From Saccharomyces mikatae IFO 1815 (taxonomy: Eukaryota; Ascomycota; Saccharomycetes; Saccharomycetales; Saccharomycetaceae): a stretch of DNA of 64,000 bases. Positions 45,493 to 55,701 of the stretch are shown here, piece after piece; position 1 is the first letter of the stretch, and every line of letters starts with the position of its first letter. The notes beneath the pieces were generated by a model. It worked only from the letters and a program-made list of their open reading frames with translations. It did no database searches and was not told the DNA's origin. The stretch spans positions 434,001-498,000 of the forward strand of contig NC_079269.1 of NCBI RefSeq assembly GCF_947241705.1, in the 5' to 3' direction. Position numbers and translations under genes: made by a program.

Positions 45493-48138
45493 ATGACGCA
45501 GATTAACCAGATAAGCGACATAGATGTCCATCAAATTACATCAGGACAAGTTATCACAGACTTAACAACTGCAGTGAAAGAGCTTGTCGATAATAGTATA
45601 GATGCGAACGCGAATCAGATAGAAATCACCTTCAAAGACTATGGTCTTGAATCTATCGAATGTTCTGATAATGGCGATGGCATAGACCCTTCAAATTATG
45701 AATTTTTAGCTTTAAAACATTACACTTCAAAAATTTCCAAATTTCAAGATGTTGCCAATGTACAGACATTGGGGTTCAGAGGGGAGGCATTGTCTTCTTT
45801 GTGTGCTGTAGCTAAACTCAGCGTCATAACGACGACCCTCCCACCAAGAGCAGACAAGTTGGAATATGATTTGGCTGGCCATATTGCATCGAAGACAACG
45901 ACGTCGAGAAATAAAGGGACGACTGTAGTTGTTTCACAGTTATTTCATAGTTTACCTGTTAGAAAAAAAGAGTTTAATAAAACTTTCAAGCGTCAATTTG
46001 CCAAATGTCTCACAGTTTTACAAGGTTATGCAGTTATCAATACAAAAATCAAATTTACTGTTTGGAATGTTTCATCAAAGGGTAAAAAAAATATTATCTT
46101 ATCAACGATGAGGAACTCCTGCATGAGAAAGAATATATCTTCCATTTTTGGCGCAAGCGGTATGCGTGGACTCGAAGAGGTTGATTTGTTACTTGATTTG
46201 AATCCGCTGAAGAAGAGAATGCTTAGGAAATATAGTGATGATCCCGATTTCTTAGATCTGGATTACCGGATTGGAGTGAAAGGTTATATATCACAGAATT
46301 CATTTGGGTGTGGTAGAAATAGTAAGGATAGGCAATTTATCTATGTAAATAAAAGACCGGTGGAGTACCCTACCTTCTTAAAATGTTGTAACGAAGTCTA
46401 CAGAACGTTCAATAATGTCCAATTTCCAGTGATATTTTTGAATCTTGAATTGTCCACCAGCTTAATCGATGTTAATGTCACTCCAGACAAAAGAATAATA
46501 CTGTTACACAACGAACAAGTGGTCATTGATGTTTTTAAAACAGATTTGGCTGATTACTATAATAAACAAGAGTTAGCTCTTCCCAAAAGGGTTCGCTCGC
46601 AAATAGAACAACAAGATCGAAAAAGACTAAAAACTGATACTATAACCGAAGTTACTGATGATAAAAACACAGTACATCAATCTAGTAACGAAAACAATGA
46701 GGATGCTAGAAGCGGACGTGATCAGCCCAATCATACACGTTTTTGTAGTGCTCTTGAAGAAACTACTAGTGCTGCAGGGAAAAGTAAAGATACGGAACCA
46801 ACATCTATATTAGATAGCCATTGTACCATCCCCACTGATGACCTTGGCTCGGACTGTGAAGTTACGGTTGATTCTTCGCTCGTCTTGGATGAGGACAACT
46901 CAAGTACACCAACGAAGAAGCCGCTAAGCGTCAAAGCAAATTCTCAAAATGTTAGTGCTATAAACCTTGTCAATTTTTCCAACCCTGACTTTCATAATAT
47001 GGTTAGTCCTGATAAAGCATGTAACTTGGAAGAAGTTGTCGAAGAACCTGTATATTTTGATATTGATGGTGAAAAGTTTCAAGAGAAAGCGATCCTCTCG
47101 CAAAACGATGGGTTAGTTTTCGTAGATGATAATTGTCATCAGCATTCGGATAAATCCTGCCACCATGAAATGAGGGGTAGTACTGATACAGAACAAGATG
47201 TAGAGTTGGATTCAGCATATGCAGAGATTGAACCAGTTGAGATCAATGTGAGAACACCTTTGAAAAAATTTGGTCATTCAATTGTTAAAGATAATTATAG
47301 GTCATTAAGCGATGGATTATCACATCAAAAATTTGAAGATGAGATATTAGAGTTCAACTTAAGCACAAAAGGCATTGAGGAAATAATTAAAACTGGTAAA
47401 AAAACGAGTAGTATAATAAATAAAAGAAAATCACAGGTACAAAAAAACATCATTAAAAATAAGAAGGAATTGGAGGATTTCGAACAAGGGGAAAAGTATT
47501 TGACATTAACAGTTTCAAAAGATGACTTCAAGAAGATGGAAGTTGTGGGACAATTTAATCTAGGATTTATTATAGTGACTAGAAGAATTGGTAACAATTA
47601 CGATCTCTTTATTGTTGACCAGCATGCCAGTGATGAAAAGTATAATTTTGAAACTATGCAGGCTGTGACAGTTTTCAAGTCACAAAAGCTGATCATACCA
47701 CAACCGATAGATCTAAGTGCTATTGATGAACTTGTGGTGCTGGATAATCTACCAGTTTTTGAAAAGAATGGTTTCAAGCTGAAAATCGACGAAGAAGAAG
47801 AGTTTGGCTCAAGAATTAAACTTTTGAGCCTACCTACTTCCAAACGAACACTTTTTGATTTGGATGACTTTAATGAACTGATACATCTAATCAAGGAAGA
47901 CGGTGGACTGAGAAGAGATAACATTAGGTGTTCCAAGATCCGGTCTATGTTTGCAATGAGGGCATGTAGAAGTAGTATTATGATAGGTAAGCCGTTGAAT
48001 AAGAAGACTATGACTAGAGTCGTTCATAATCTCAGTGCGCTTGATAAGCCTTGGAATTGCCCTCACGGACGCCCTACGATGAGGCATTTAATGGAATTAC
48101 GTGATTGGAATTCATTTTCGAAGGATTATAAAATATGA
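45493..48138 (+). CDS. PMS1: MutL-type mismatch repair protein Pms1
   Basis: Yeast Pms1 (human PMS2 counterpart) pairs with Mlh1 to form MutL-alpha, whose endonuclease nicks DNA during mismatch repair. The 881-residue protein has a GHKL ATPase (KELVDNSIDA with catalytic-type Glu30 and Asn34, DNGDGID, GFRGEAL), a variable acidic linker (about 370-640), and a C-terminal endonuclease domain with DQHASDEKYNFE beginning at residue 709, which fits DQHA(X)2E(X)4E, plus ACRSS and CPHGRPT zinc-site motifs. The start is ATG 45493 (MTQINQIS), matching the family; three codons upstream are open without an ATG. Confidence 0.97.
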   Translation: MTQINQISDIDVHQITSGQVITDLTTAVKELVDNSIDANANQIEITFKDYGLESIECSDNGDGIDPSNYEFLALKHYTSKISKFQDVANVQTLGFRGEALSSLCAVAKLSVITTTLPPRADKLEYDLAGHIASKTTTSRNKGTTVVVSQLFHSLPVRKKEFNKTFKRQFAKCLTVLQGYAVINTKIKFTVWNVSSKGKKNIILSTMRNSCMRKNISSIFGASGMRGLEEVDLLLDLNPLKKRMLRKYSDDPDFLDLDYRIGVKGYISQNSFGCGRNSKDRQFIYVNKRPVEYPTFLKCCNEVYRTFNNVQFPVIFLNLELSTSLIDVNVTPDKRIILLHNEQVVIDVFKTDLADYYNKQELALPKRVRSQIEQQDRKRLKTDTITEVTDDKNTVHQSSNENNEDARSGRDQPNHTRFCSALEETTSAAGKSKDTEPTSILDSHCTIPTDDLGSDCEVTVDSSLVLDEDNSSTPTKKPLSVKANSQNVSAINLVNFSNPDFHNMVSPDKACNLEEVVEEPVYFDIDGEKFQEKAILSQNDGLVFVDDNCHQHSDKSCHHEMRGSTDTEQDVELDSAYAEIEPVEINVRTPLKKFGHSIVKDNYRSLSDGLSHQKFEDEILEFNLSTKGIEEIIKTGKKTSSIINKRKSQVQKNIIKNKKELEDFEQGEKYLTLTVSKDDFKKMEVVGQFNLGFIIVTRRIGNNYDLFIVDQHASDEKYNFETMQAVTVFKSQKLIIPQPIDLSAIDELVVLDNLPVFEKNGFKLKIDEEEEFGSRIKLLSLPTSKRTLFDLDDFNELIHLIKEDGGLRRDNIRCSKIRSMFAMRACRSSIMIGKPLNKKTMTRVVHNLSALDKPWNCPHGRPTMRHLMELRDWNSFSKDYKI

Positions 48139-48316
48139 TTCAATGTTTATATTCATCTATTATAGAATAAATAAACAGTATATATACAGAGAGTGATAAA
48201 CAAATCTACTGGCGTATTAACGATGCTTCACCGGATTTATATTGAGATATAAATCCTAGCCATTATGAATATGAAGGTAGCTTTCCTTTTACTTGGTTTA
48301 TTTGGAGAGCATATAA

Positions 48317-49057
<741 letters not shown>

Positions 49058-50158
49058 TTATGCGGATGGATGCATTTCATGCAGTATTCTTTCTAATTGC
49101 TCTACGTCCAATCTTTGGATGAACAAGTTTCGCAGTAAACCTAACATGGTGATAAAACTAGCCAATCCCACAGGAACAACACAGAGCACAGTAATTTTGT
49201 ATAAATCTATCGTTCTCTTGGTAGTGAAGTTAAATGCTTTTTTTGGAAGTTTTTTTGATCTTTTAGGGCTCTGCGAATGCGATCCTAAGGACCTATTAAT
49301 AGGAAATGATCGGTCATCACTATCATCGGAGAGAATATCGTTGGGAAGGACATCCATTGTGTTTTCGTCTGCTACGACGACATGTGAGTCCTCATCAACG
49401 TCTTGTACACCATCATCATAGTCATCGGATTCTTCTCGAACAGTGGTGTCCTCTTGTACTTCACCTTCTCGATTTCTGATATACCTCAGATCCGAAGTAA
49501 GATAGCTTTGCCAAATGTATACTGCGGTTAGCACACAACTAATGAGTATCCACGTATGCAAAAAATAGTCGAGCTCAGGAGACAAAGATGATAGTAGAAG
49601 GAGCTCCAATGTGACGATGATCAACGACATGGAGAACATTCTTAAGATTGCGGCCACAGTGGAGTATTTAACAATCCAGCGGACCATCAAAGAGTCGAGA
49701 ATGGCATACGAGAGGTATAAAGACACTAAGCACCAAAGCGAGCAAAGAAGATATTCGGACGCTCTGGCCGTGGTTAGGGCAGACAGCAGAAGTGAATCCT
49801 TATCGTCACCGCTTACACCTTTCTTCGGAGCCCCATCAAATGATGAGTTGTTGTCGTAGGCACTATTAAGCTTTTGCCAGAAATATGTGAAGGTATCCCT
49901 CAGTGATTGTGGCTCGTAAAGTTTTATGCTGGTACGCATGGAGACTTTCCAAGCTTTCCGCAAAGATGTGAAGATGTAGGTTAACGGCGGTAAAAGGGAT
50001 ATGTCCCTACATAGAGCCATCAGCATATGCTGCTTAGCAGTCAAATGGTTCAAAGACAGCGTTTTCATGGAACTGTATGTCTTTCTAAAAGTCGTTCGAT
50101 CATGCTTGCCATACTTATCCTCATGAGAGCCCATACCAGTACTCAGTATCCAAGTCAT
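49058..50158 (-). CDS. EOS1: ER membrane protein Eos1
   Basis: Eos1 is an ER membrane protein involved in N-glycosylation and oxidative-stress and zinc tolerance in S. cerevisiae. The 366-residue protein equals that length. Hydrophobic segments cluster at about residues 135-160 (YLLCSLWCLVSLYLSYAIL), 170-195, 205-230 and near the C-terminus (ITVLCVVPVGLASFITML), with an acidic loop rich in Asp/Glu (about 240-290) between them. The start at ATG 50158 gives MTWILSTGMG; nine further upstream codons are open but lack an ATG. Confidence 0.94.
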   Translation of the reverse strand: MTWILSTGMGSHEDKYGKHDRTTFRKTYSSMKTLSLNHLTAKQHMLMALCRDISLLPPLTYIFTSLRKAWKVSMRTSIKLYEPQSLRDTFTYFWQKLNSAYDNNSSFDGAPKKGVSGDDKDSLLLSALTTARASEYLLCSLWCLVSLYLSYAILDSLMVRWIVKYSTVAAILRMFSMSLIIVTLELLLLSSLSPELDYFLHTWILISCVLTAVYIWQSYLTSDLRYIRNREGEVQEDTTVREESDDYDDGVQDVDEDSHVVVADENTMDVLPNDILSDDSDDRSFPINRSLGSHSQSPKRSKKLPKKAFNFTTKRTIDLYKITVLCVVPVGLASFITMLGLLRNLFIQRLDVEQLERILHEMHPSA

Positions 50159-50683
50159 TTGAGTATTAAAACCTGAAGGAATCAAATAAGATTATATGGC
50201 AGAAGAAGGGAAGAGAAAAAACAAACTGAAAGAAAAAAGAAATGAGAAACCCTGGTGTGTTCAAGTAGATGCACAGACGGTGGGCAACCCAAAACTTAGT
50301 CTCCCGTTAAACTTTTCAGGTTCTTGCACAAGTGGAGACGCCCGATATATATCGCATGCAGCTGTATGTTTTGGAGAATGCCTTTATCCATGTGATAAAT
50401 CTTGCAAAACTTAACATGAAGAAGGCACAGAGAGTCCCACTAAGAAAACGCCGCTCGGGTAATGACACCAATGTAAAATTAAACCAGTACGCGAATGGTG
50501 GAAACTAAAACAAAAAAGCATCTAATAGAGAAAAGTATACAAATGTATCATCTAAGCTATTGTATTTTGTATAAGGTTACTTATTTAGTATCGCTTGCCT
50601 GTGAGTATTTGAGTGACTCAAAAAGTAAAGAACAAAGACCAGCGTTGGAGAAAAAGAAAAAAAGAAACAAAAAACAAAGCAGA
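50159..50683. other. Intergenic region between EOS1 and TPM1
   Basis: 525 bp, EOS1 promoter and TPM1 3' end. It has a perfect palindrome CGATATATATCG (50343-50354, possible TATA) and a Reb1-type core CGGGTAA (50456-50462). The basic short open frames near 50495-50819 look like chance. Confidence 0.52.
50456..50462 (-). promoter_or_regulatory. Reb1-type core site
   Basis: CGGGTAA (TTACCCG on the minus strand), about 300 bp upstream of EOS1 and about 220 bp past the TPM1 stop. Confidence 0.45.
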
Positions 50684-51283
50684 TCACAAATTCTCTAGAG
50701 ATGCAGCAATTTCATCCAGTTCCTTCTTTGCCTCTTCGTATTTGACGGTCAATTCCTCGTTCTTTCTTTCCCATTCTTCTCTTTGTTCCTCCAAGGCAGC
50801 AACTCTTCTCTCCAATTGATCTGCCTTCAAATCGGACTCTCTTAATTTCTCAGTTGTTTCCTTTAGCTTGGTGTCACTCTCTTCTAAATCTTCTTCCAAT
50901 TGTTGGTTTTTCTTGGAGAAGTTGTCGTTGTTGGATTGCAAATGATGAGAGTCTTCAGACAATTGCTTGGATTCAGTCAATTCCGCTTCCAGCTTCTCGA
51001 TCTCTTCCTCTAATTGGTGGTTCTTCACCGTCAAGGACTTGATTTGATTTTCTTTTTCAACGTTATCCTGCTCTGTCTGCTTGGAATCAGAAAGACCTGC
51101 CTCTAGCTTCTCAATCTCGTCCTCCAATTGTTGGTTTTTGACTGTCAAAGACTTGATCTGGTTCTCCTTTTCGACGTTGTCTTGCTCTAAGTCCTTGTTC
51201 TTCTCTTTCAACTCCTCATACTTCTCCTGCCATGATTCGGCTTCTAACTTCAAGTTGCTTAACTTTTCTCTGATCTTGTCCAT
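50684..51283 (-). CDS. TPM1: Tropomyosin Tpm1
   Basis: Major yeast tropomyosin, a coiled-coil dimer that coats actin cables and supports polarised transport. All 199 residues form continuous heptads with no proline. An internal 38-residue duplication is plain: residues 33-70 and 71-108 both start EQDNVEKENQIKSLTVKN. The same duplication separates Tpm1 (199) from its paralogue Tpm2 (161) in S. cerevisiae, so the gene is the Tpm1 copy. The C-terminus EIAASLENL is the actin-cable tropomyosin end. Divergent from NIS1. Confidence 0.97.
   Translation of the reverse strand: MDKIREKLSNLKLEAESWQEKYEELKEKNKDLEQDNVEKENQIKSLTVKNQQLEDEIEKLEAGLSDSKQTEQDNVEKENQIKSLTVKNHQLEEEIEKLEAELTESKQLSEDSHHLQSNNDNFSKKNQQLEEDLEESDTKLKETTEKLRESDLKADQLERRVAALEEQREEWERKNEELTVKYEEAKKELDEIAASLENL
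50960..51187 (-). repeat. 38-residue internal duplication in TPM1
   Basis: Two 114-bp tandem units encode residues 33-70 and 71-108; the first 18 residues of each are identical and the rest differ at a few positions. Confidence 0.9.
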
Positions 51284-51469
51284 TGCTGCCCTATCTTGCG
51301 TATATCACTCTGAATATATCTGTGTAGGTTTCCTTCAGGTAATCTAAAATCTACAGTAAGTGAAGGGAAAAACGAACCTTCTTTTCTTGCCAAGTATGTT
51401 GTATGTGATCTCTCACACTTTCCATTCCCCGTTGATAGTGCTATTGGTGTGCTGATTTTTATTTAACCA

Positions 51470-51488
51470 TTACCCGGAGTTTACCCGG
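51470..51488 (+). promoter_or_regulatory. Twin Reb1 sites, one helical turn apart
   Basis: TTACCCGG at 51470-51477 and again at 51481-51488, 11 bp apart start to start, about 190 bp from TPM1 and 400 bp from NIS1. Confidence 0.68.
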
Positions 51489-51521
51489 ATCTCGTCCTGT
51501 AATATGCTAGCGCCGCTCAAT

Positions 51522-51529
51522 GGCTGGTT
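51522..51529 (-). promoter_or_regulatory. Ace2/Swi5-like motif
   Basis: Minus strand AACCAGCC resembles the CCAGC core used by Ace2 and Swi5; one copy only, so tentative. Confidence 0.3.
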
Positions 51530-51881
51530 TTCTCTAAGGGTGCTGTATCTCTAATTTTCTTTTTCTTCTTATTTTTAGGCGTTTTTGAAGTTTTTTCAGT
51601 AATCAGTGACAACAAGTCATGAAGATTGCGCGAATGTCAGTTGTCCTGCGTTAAATTAAATTAGATAAAATTATTTGCTTGGTTGGGAGAGGATTTTCGA
51701 GCCTGGTGTGCGCCTCTCTTAATTTGATCACCTTGTAGGTGTTTGCATCCACGTTTCAGGTTCTGAGGGAAACAGTTAAGACCTCTGTACTTCTTGGTTT
51801 TTTATATCTTCTTTTCCTCACTTTATACACACCAATGCTCTTGCAGATACAGGTTTATCACACTACCTAGAGACTTTGAAG

Positions 51882-53105
51882 ATGCTTGAGAATAATACAG
51901 AGACTCAGACTTTCCGTCTGGGCGGTTTGCAGCATGCTCTGGGCACAGGTGGGTTTACCACTTCAGGCTACATACATGCACTTGTGGATTCCAATTCAAA
52001 CACGTACTCAAACTCAAATTCAAACTCAAACTCAAACTCAAACTCAAACTCAAACTCAAACACTAACTCAGATAGCAGGGTTCCCGTAGTACAAATATCT
52101 GATGACTCTCATTTGACACACGATAGCTTCAAACCATACATGGAGTACCACGACACTTCGTGTTTGCGGAACCGCAACATTAATGGAGCTGATAGGGCTG
52201 ACGACACTGGAGTGATAGAGCAGTTTACCCAATGGTCCAATTATAAGAGGAGTTCCCACCCTGTCAATACAGATACAAAACCTATCCGCCACACCTCACA
52301 ACGAAGGACGGACTTTACCAGCAAGAATGAACTATCCAAGTTCAGCAAGAATCATAATTTTATCTTTCACAAGGGGTTTTTGAAGAGGCAACACTCAATA
52401 CGCAGGGAAGACCGGCAAGCAAAGGTGCGGTCAAAATTTAGGAGCAAGAAGGAGCTGGCATCTGTCTTGAATTACATAGAACTGGAAGAAATGGATATTG
52501 CAGAAGTCCTGACCTCGCAATCGGTAAATTTACACGCCATCAGGAACATCACAAGCAGGAACCCCGCAGTAACCGCTATTCCGCTTTTGAGAAACCACAT
52601 ATATGCCATCGGTGGTCGTCCTCTGTACTCGAGAAATCACTCTATGCGTAGAAAACTACCCAAGTCACAACCAGCCGGTTTCTCGACAACGACGACCTCC
52701 ACAATGCAGAACCCGACGAGCTCAACAAGGTCTGTTTACAACAAGAGTTTGGGGCGATCCAACACCTCCCCTAGTGTGTTGTGCCACCCAAGAAGGAGAG
52801 CGAAACTGAATCCTAACATACAGACAAGAAAGGAGCAGCTACTGCTGCAATTGTGGAGAGAATACTTAATGCTTGTTGTAACGCAGAGAGCGCAATTGCG
52901 GCTAACTTTTCTCTGCTCTCCAGGTTCAGCATCCAATCAGAGCTCTCCTCGCTCTTCTAACTCTTTTAACGCCAGTGACCTAGACATATCCCTTTTGTCC
53001 ACCACTCCAACGCTGATTCATCAAATGGCAGGCCAAACTAAAAGCAACCCTATAATCATACCCGATAGTCAAAACGACAATATTCATGGCAACAACATCT
53101 ACTAA
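51882..53105 (+). CDS. NIS1: Bud-neck protein Nis1
   Basis: Nis1 localises to the bud neck through the Nap1/Nis1/Gin4 septin-associated network. The 407-residue product equals the S. cerevisiae length and starts MLENNTETQTF. Residues about 38-65 are a Ser-Asn repeat encoded by a TCAAAC microsatellite. The C-terminal half is Ser/Thr-rich with many possible phosphosites, and a PIIIPDSQND stretch near the end resembles a SUMO-interaction-type hydrophobic core flanked by acid residues (IIIPDS). No membrane segments or enzyme motif. Confidence 0.94.
   Translation: MLENNTETQTFRLGGLQHALGTGGFTTSGYIHALVDSNSNTYSNSNSNSNSNSNSNSNSNTNSDSRVPVVQISDDSHLTHDSFKPYMEYHDTSCLRNRNINGADRADDTGVIEQFTQWSNYKRSSHPVNTDTKPIRHTSQRRTDFTSKNELSKFSKNHNFIFHKGFLKRQHSIRREDRQAKVRSKFRSKKELASVLNYIELEEMDIAEVLTSQSVNLHAIRNITSRNPAVTAIPLLRNHIYAIGGRPLYSRNHSMRRKLPKSQPAGFSTTTTSTMQNPTSSTRSVYNKSLGRSNTSPSVLCHPRRRAKLNPNIQTRKEQLLLQLWREYLMLVVTQRAQLRLTFLCSPGSASNQSSPRSSNSFNASDLDISLLSTTPTLIHQMAGQTKSNPIIIPDSQNDNIHGNNIY
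52008..52061 (+). repeat. Hexanucleotide microsatellite (TCAAAC)n in NIS1
   Basis: Nine tandem TCAAAC units, one of them TCAAAT, encode alternating Ser-Asn. The unit is a multiple of three, so length change keeps the frame. Confidence 0.95.
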
Positions 53106-53513
53106 GCAGACAAACAAGCATTCCTGTTCTAAGTAGCCCTCATGTATTAAACTTTTTTAAATTCATATATTATTCTTCTATATATCAATTTTCCCCGCTC
53201 GCATTCTTCTAGAACATTTCAGAAATTAAAGGAAAAAAAATAAGTGGAGCATCAGATCTATAGACTAAAATAGTAATAACGCGTTTCTTCGTTCCCCATA
53301 TGTGCGAAATCGTTTGAACGTTGTTATATACTGAGTAGGAGCAAACAATCGTAATTTAATTCTACTCACAGTTTATATCGGTAGTATATCACCCCCATAA
53401 TACAGCGTTTATTCCTCTAAAATAACAAGCCGTACGTACAATATAGAGGAACTCATTTTACCTTTCATCATCATTTATTCTTTTGGTTACAAGGGGATAT
53501 AAAAATACGGAGA
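53106..53513. other. Intergenic region between NIS1 and APJ1
   Basis: 408 bp with a heat-shock element at 53207-53224 about 290 bp upstream of APJ1. Confidence 0.6.
53207..53224. promoter_or_regulatory. Heat-shock element of APJ1
   Basis: TTCTAGAACATTTCAGAA gives four alternating Hsf1 units with 5-bp spacing, TTC, GAA, TTT (one base off) and GAA. APJ1 is a known Hsf1 target in S. cerevisiae. Confidence 0.7.
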
Positions 53514-55115
53514 ATGCAACATAATACGTCTTTATATGACTCCTTGAATGTTACTGCCACTGCATCGACATCAGAAATCAAGAAAGCCTATAGGAACGCT
53601 GCACTGAAATATCATCCTGATAAGAACAATCATACAGAAGAATCCAAGCGAAAATTTCAAGAGATATGCCAGGCATACGAAGTACTGAAAGATAACCACT
53701 TAAGATCTCTTTATGACCAGTATGGTACCACAGACGAAGCACTTATTCAAGAGCAGTACCAACAACAGGCATATCCACAAACTCAGACGCAACGCCAGCA
53801 ATCTAGCGTTTTTAATCCATCCGCAGGCTTTGATACAGAGGGAATGTCCTTCCCAGATCTATCCCCGGGGGATCTTTTTGCCCAGTTCTTCAGTAGTTCT
53901 GCCAGCTCCTCTTCCAATGGTGCTAAGAATAGTTTCAATTTTAGCTTTAATGGGAGCTCTACACCGAATTTTCCATTTGGTAACGGCAGTGGCATGAACA
54001 GTTTGTACTCCCCGTCATCAAAATACAACACCACTGGTGAGGAGCATCATTTAAATAGGGGTCCCGATATCAAGCATAATCTTAAGTGTACATTGAAGGA
54101 ACTATATATGGGTAAGACCGCTAAATTGGGCCTAAATAGAACAAGAATATGCCATGTTTGTGATGGACATGGGGGTTTGAGGAAGTATACATGCAAACCA
54201 TGCAAAGGACAAGGTATTCAAACTCAAACCAAACGTATGGGGCCATTAGTACAAAGCTGGTCTCAAACTTGTGCTGATTGCGGGGGTGCCGGGACATTTG
54301 TCAAGAATAAAGATATTTGCGAACAGTGCCAGGGCCTTGGCTTCATTAAGCAAAGGAAGATTCTTCAGGTGACCGTCCAACCGGGCTCATGCCATAATCA
54401 GCTAATAGTACTCACGGGTGAAGGCGATGAAGTTATTAGTACTAAAGGAGGTGGTCGTGAGAAAGTTATACCAGGTGATGTTGTCATTACCATTCTAAGG
54501 CTGAAAGATCCCAAGTTCCAGATCACCGATAATTGCGATCTAATTTGTAAGAAATGTGAAGTCGATTTGATGACCAGTTTATGTGGAGGTATCGTTTATA
54601 TTGAAGGACACCCCAGTGGTAAGCTGATCAAAATCGATATTATACCTGGCGAAGTACTTAAGCCTGGTTGTTTTAAGACTGTCGAAAACATGGGCATGCC
54701 TAAGTTTATCAATGGAGTTCGGAGCGGGTTTGGTCACTTATACGTTAAATTTGATGTGACCTATCCAGAGAGATTAGAACCTGAAAATGCCGCGAAGGTA
54801 AAGAGTATTCTCGCTAATGATAAGTATATTAATGCTGAACGTTCAGCCATGGAAACTACGGATGCAGACTGCTATTGTGATTTAGAAAAGTCCTACGACA
54901 ATGTAGAAGAACACGTTTTAAGTAGTTTCGAGGCTCCTGATTTAAGCAGTAAAATTATCGAAGATGACGACCTTGATGATTTAATTCATGAAAGAGATTC
55001 TCGAAAGAGGAACGACCCTCGATTTGGCGAAAGCAATAATAATAATGAAACGAAACGAAATAAATATTCCTCACCGGTAAGCGGTTTTTATGACCATGAT
55101 ATTAATGGATATTGA
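53514..55115 (+). CDS. APJ1: Hsp40-type chaperone Apj1
   Basis: A class I J-domain co-chaperone that stimulates Hsp70 and helps clear aggregates and SUMO-marked proteins in the nucleus. The 533-residue protein has an N-terminal J domain with HPD at 34-36, a Gln- and Ser/Asn/Gly-rich linker (about 80-175), four zinc-finger CXXCXGXG repeats (CHVCDGHG, CKPCKGQG, CADCGGAG, CEQCQGLG) near 205-275, and C-terminal substrate-binding domains. It has no CaaX end, unlike Ydj1. S. cerevisiae Apj1 is slightly shorter (528). Confidence 0.96.
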   Translation: MQHNTSLYDSLNVTATASTSEIKKAYRNAALKYHPDKNNHTEESKRKFQEICQAYEVLKDNHLRSLYDQYGTTDEALIQEQYQQQAYPQTQTQRQQSSVFNPSAGFDTEGMSFPDLSPGDLFAQFFSSSASSSSNGAKNSFNFSFNGSSTPNFPFGNGSGMNSLYSPSSKYNTTGEEHHLNRGPDIKHNLKCTLKELYMGKTAKLGLNRTRICHVCDGHGGLRKYTCKPCKGQGIQTQTKRMGPLVQSWSQTCADCGGAGTFVKNKDICEQCQGLGFIKQRKILQVTVQPGSCHNQLIVLTGEGDEVISTKGGGREKVIPGDVVITILRLKDPKFQITDNCDLICKKCEVDLMTSLCGGIVYIEGHPSGKLIKIDIIPGEVLKPGCFKTVENMGMPKFINGVRSGFGHLYVKFDVTYPERLEPENAAKVKSILANDKYINAERSAMETTDADCYCDLEKSYDNVEEHVLSSFEAPDLSSKIIEDDDLDDLIHERDSRKRNDPRFGESNNNNETKRNKYSSPVSGFYDHDINGY

Positions 55116-55701
55116 AGGCTACATATATAGGCATGCAAAAATGATATACATTTCTTATTTATATTTTTTTGTATCACTATTATAAATACAAGGACATTAC
55201 CTTATTCTCAACAATGAACATAATTGTACTCTTATGTAAGAAAATGAAAAACGCCTTTCAGGTCGCTATACTATCGCAGCCCTAGCCCTTTAATGGTTTT
55301 TTCGCCTTATATTGTTGTTATTTATCTTTTCCTCAGTGCCTGCCAAGAGATCGTGGGAGGTTACTTTAAAGAAAAGCAAAAAAAAAAACGGTTAGAACGT
55401 GCATGCGCTTGTTACACAACAGCAAGGTCAGTCCTGTATCGATCATTTTTCCGAATTTGCCAAGATATTGTTTGATTTCAGCAGTAGGGATTTGATAACC
55501 CAAGTGCCCATTCTCTTTTCTTTTTTGGTCTTTCTTTGAATGATCTGAGTAAAACGAAAAAATTATACTACATCATTACGTGAAAACGAACAGAGGTCAA
55601 CTTTCAAGCGACGAACTAACGAAACTGCTCCTTTTAGTTGTATTTCATCTGCCTAAGCTAAATTACTAATAATTCTATAGCTCTAACTGAAAAAAAATCA
55701 A
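55116..55701. other. Intergenic region between APJ1 and MKS1
   Basis: 586 bp. A perfect match to the 11-bp ARS core occurs at 55157-55167, but such matches are common by chance. A 60-codon frame at 55293-55475 has no similarity I know. No gene recognised. Confidence 0.5.

Larger units (their letters stand above)
51284..51881. other. Intergenic region, divergent promoter of TPM1 and NIS1
   Basis: 598 bp with two tightly spaced Reb1 sites (51470-51488) and an Ace2/Swi5-like motif (AACCAGCC on the minus strand, 51522-51529) that could give NIS1 its known late-mitotic timing. Confidence 0.6.

Noticed and set aside
50495-50819. Lys-rich short open frames past TPM1
   Set aside because: They fall in the TPM1 3' region and partly antisense to TPM1; composition follows A-tracts.
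55157-55167. Perfect ARS consensus match ATTTATATTTT downstream of APJ1
   Set aside because: Eleven-base ACS matches are very frequent by chance in yeast A/T-rich spacers; no B-element evidence can be judged by eye.
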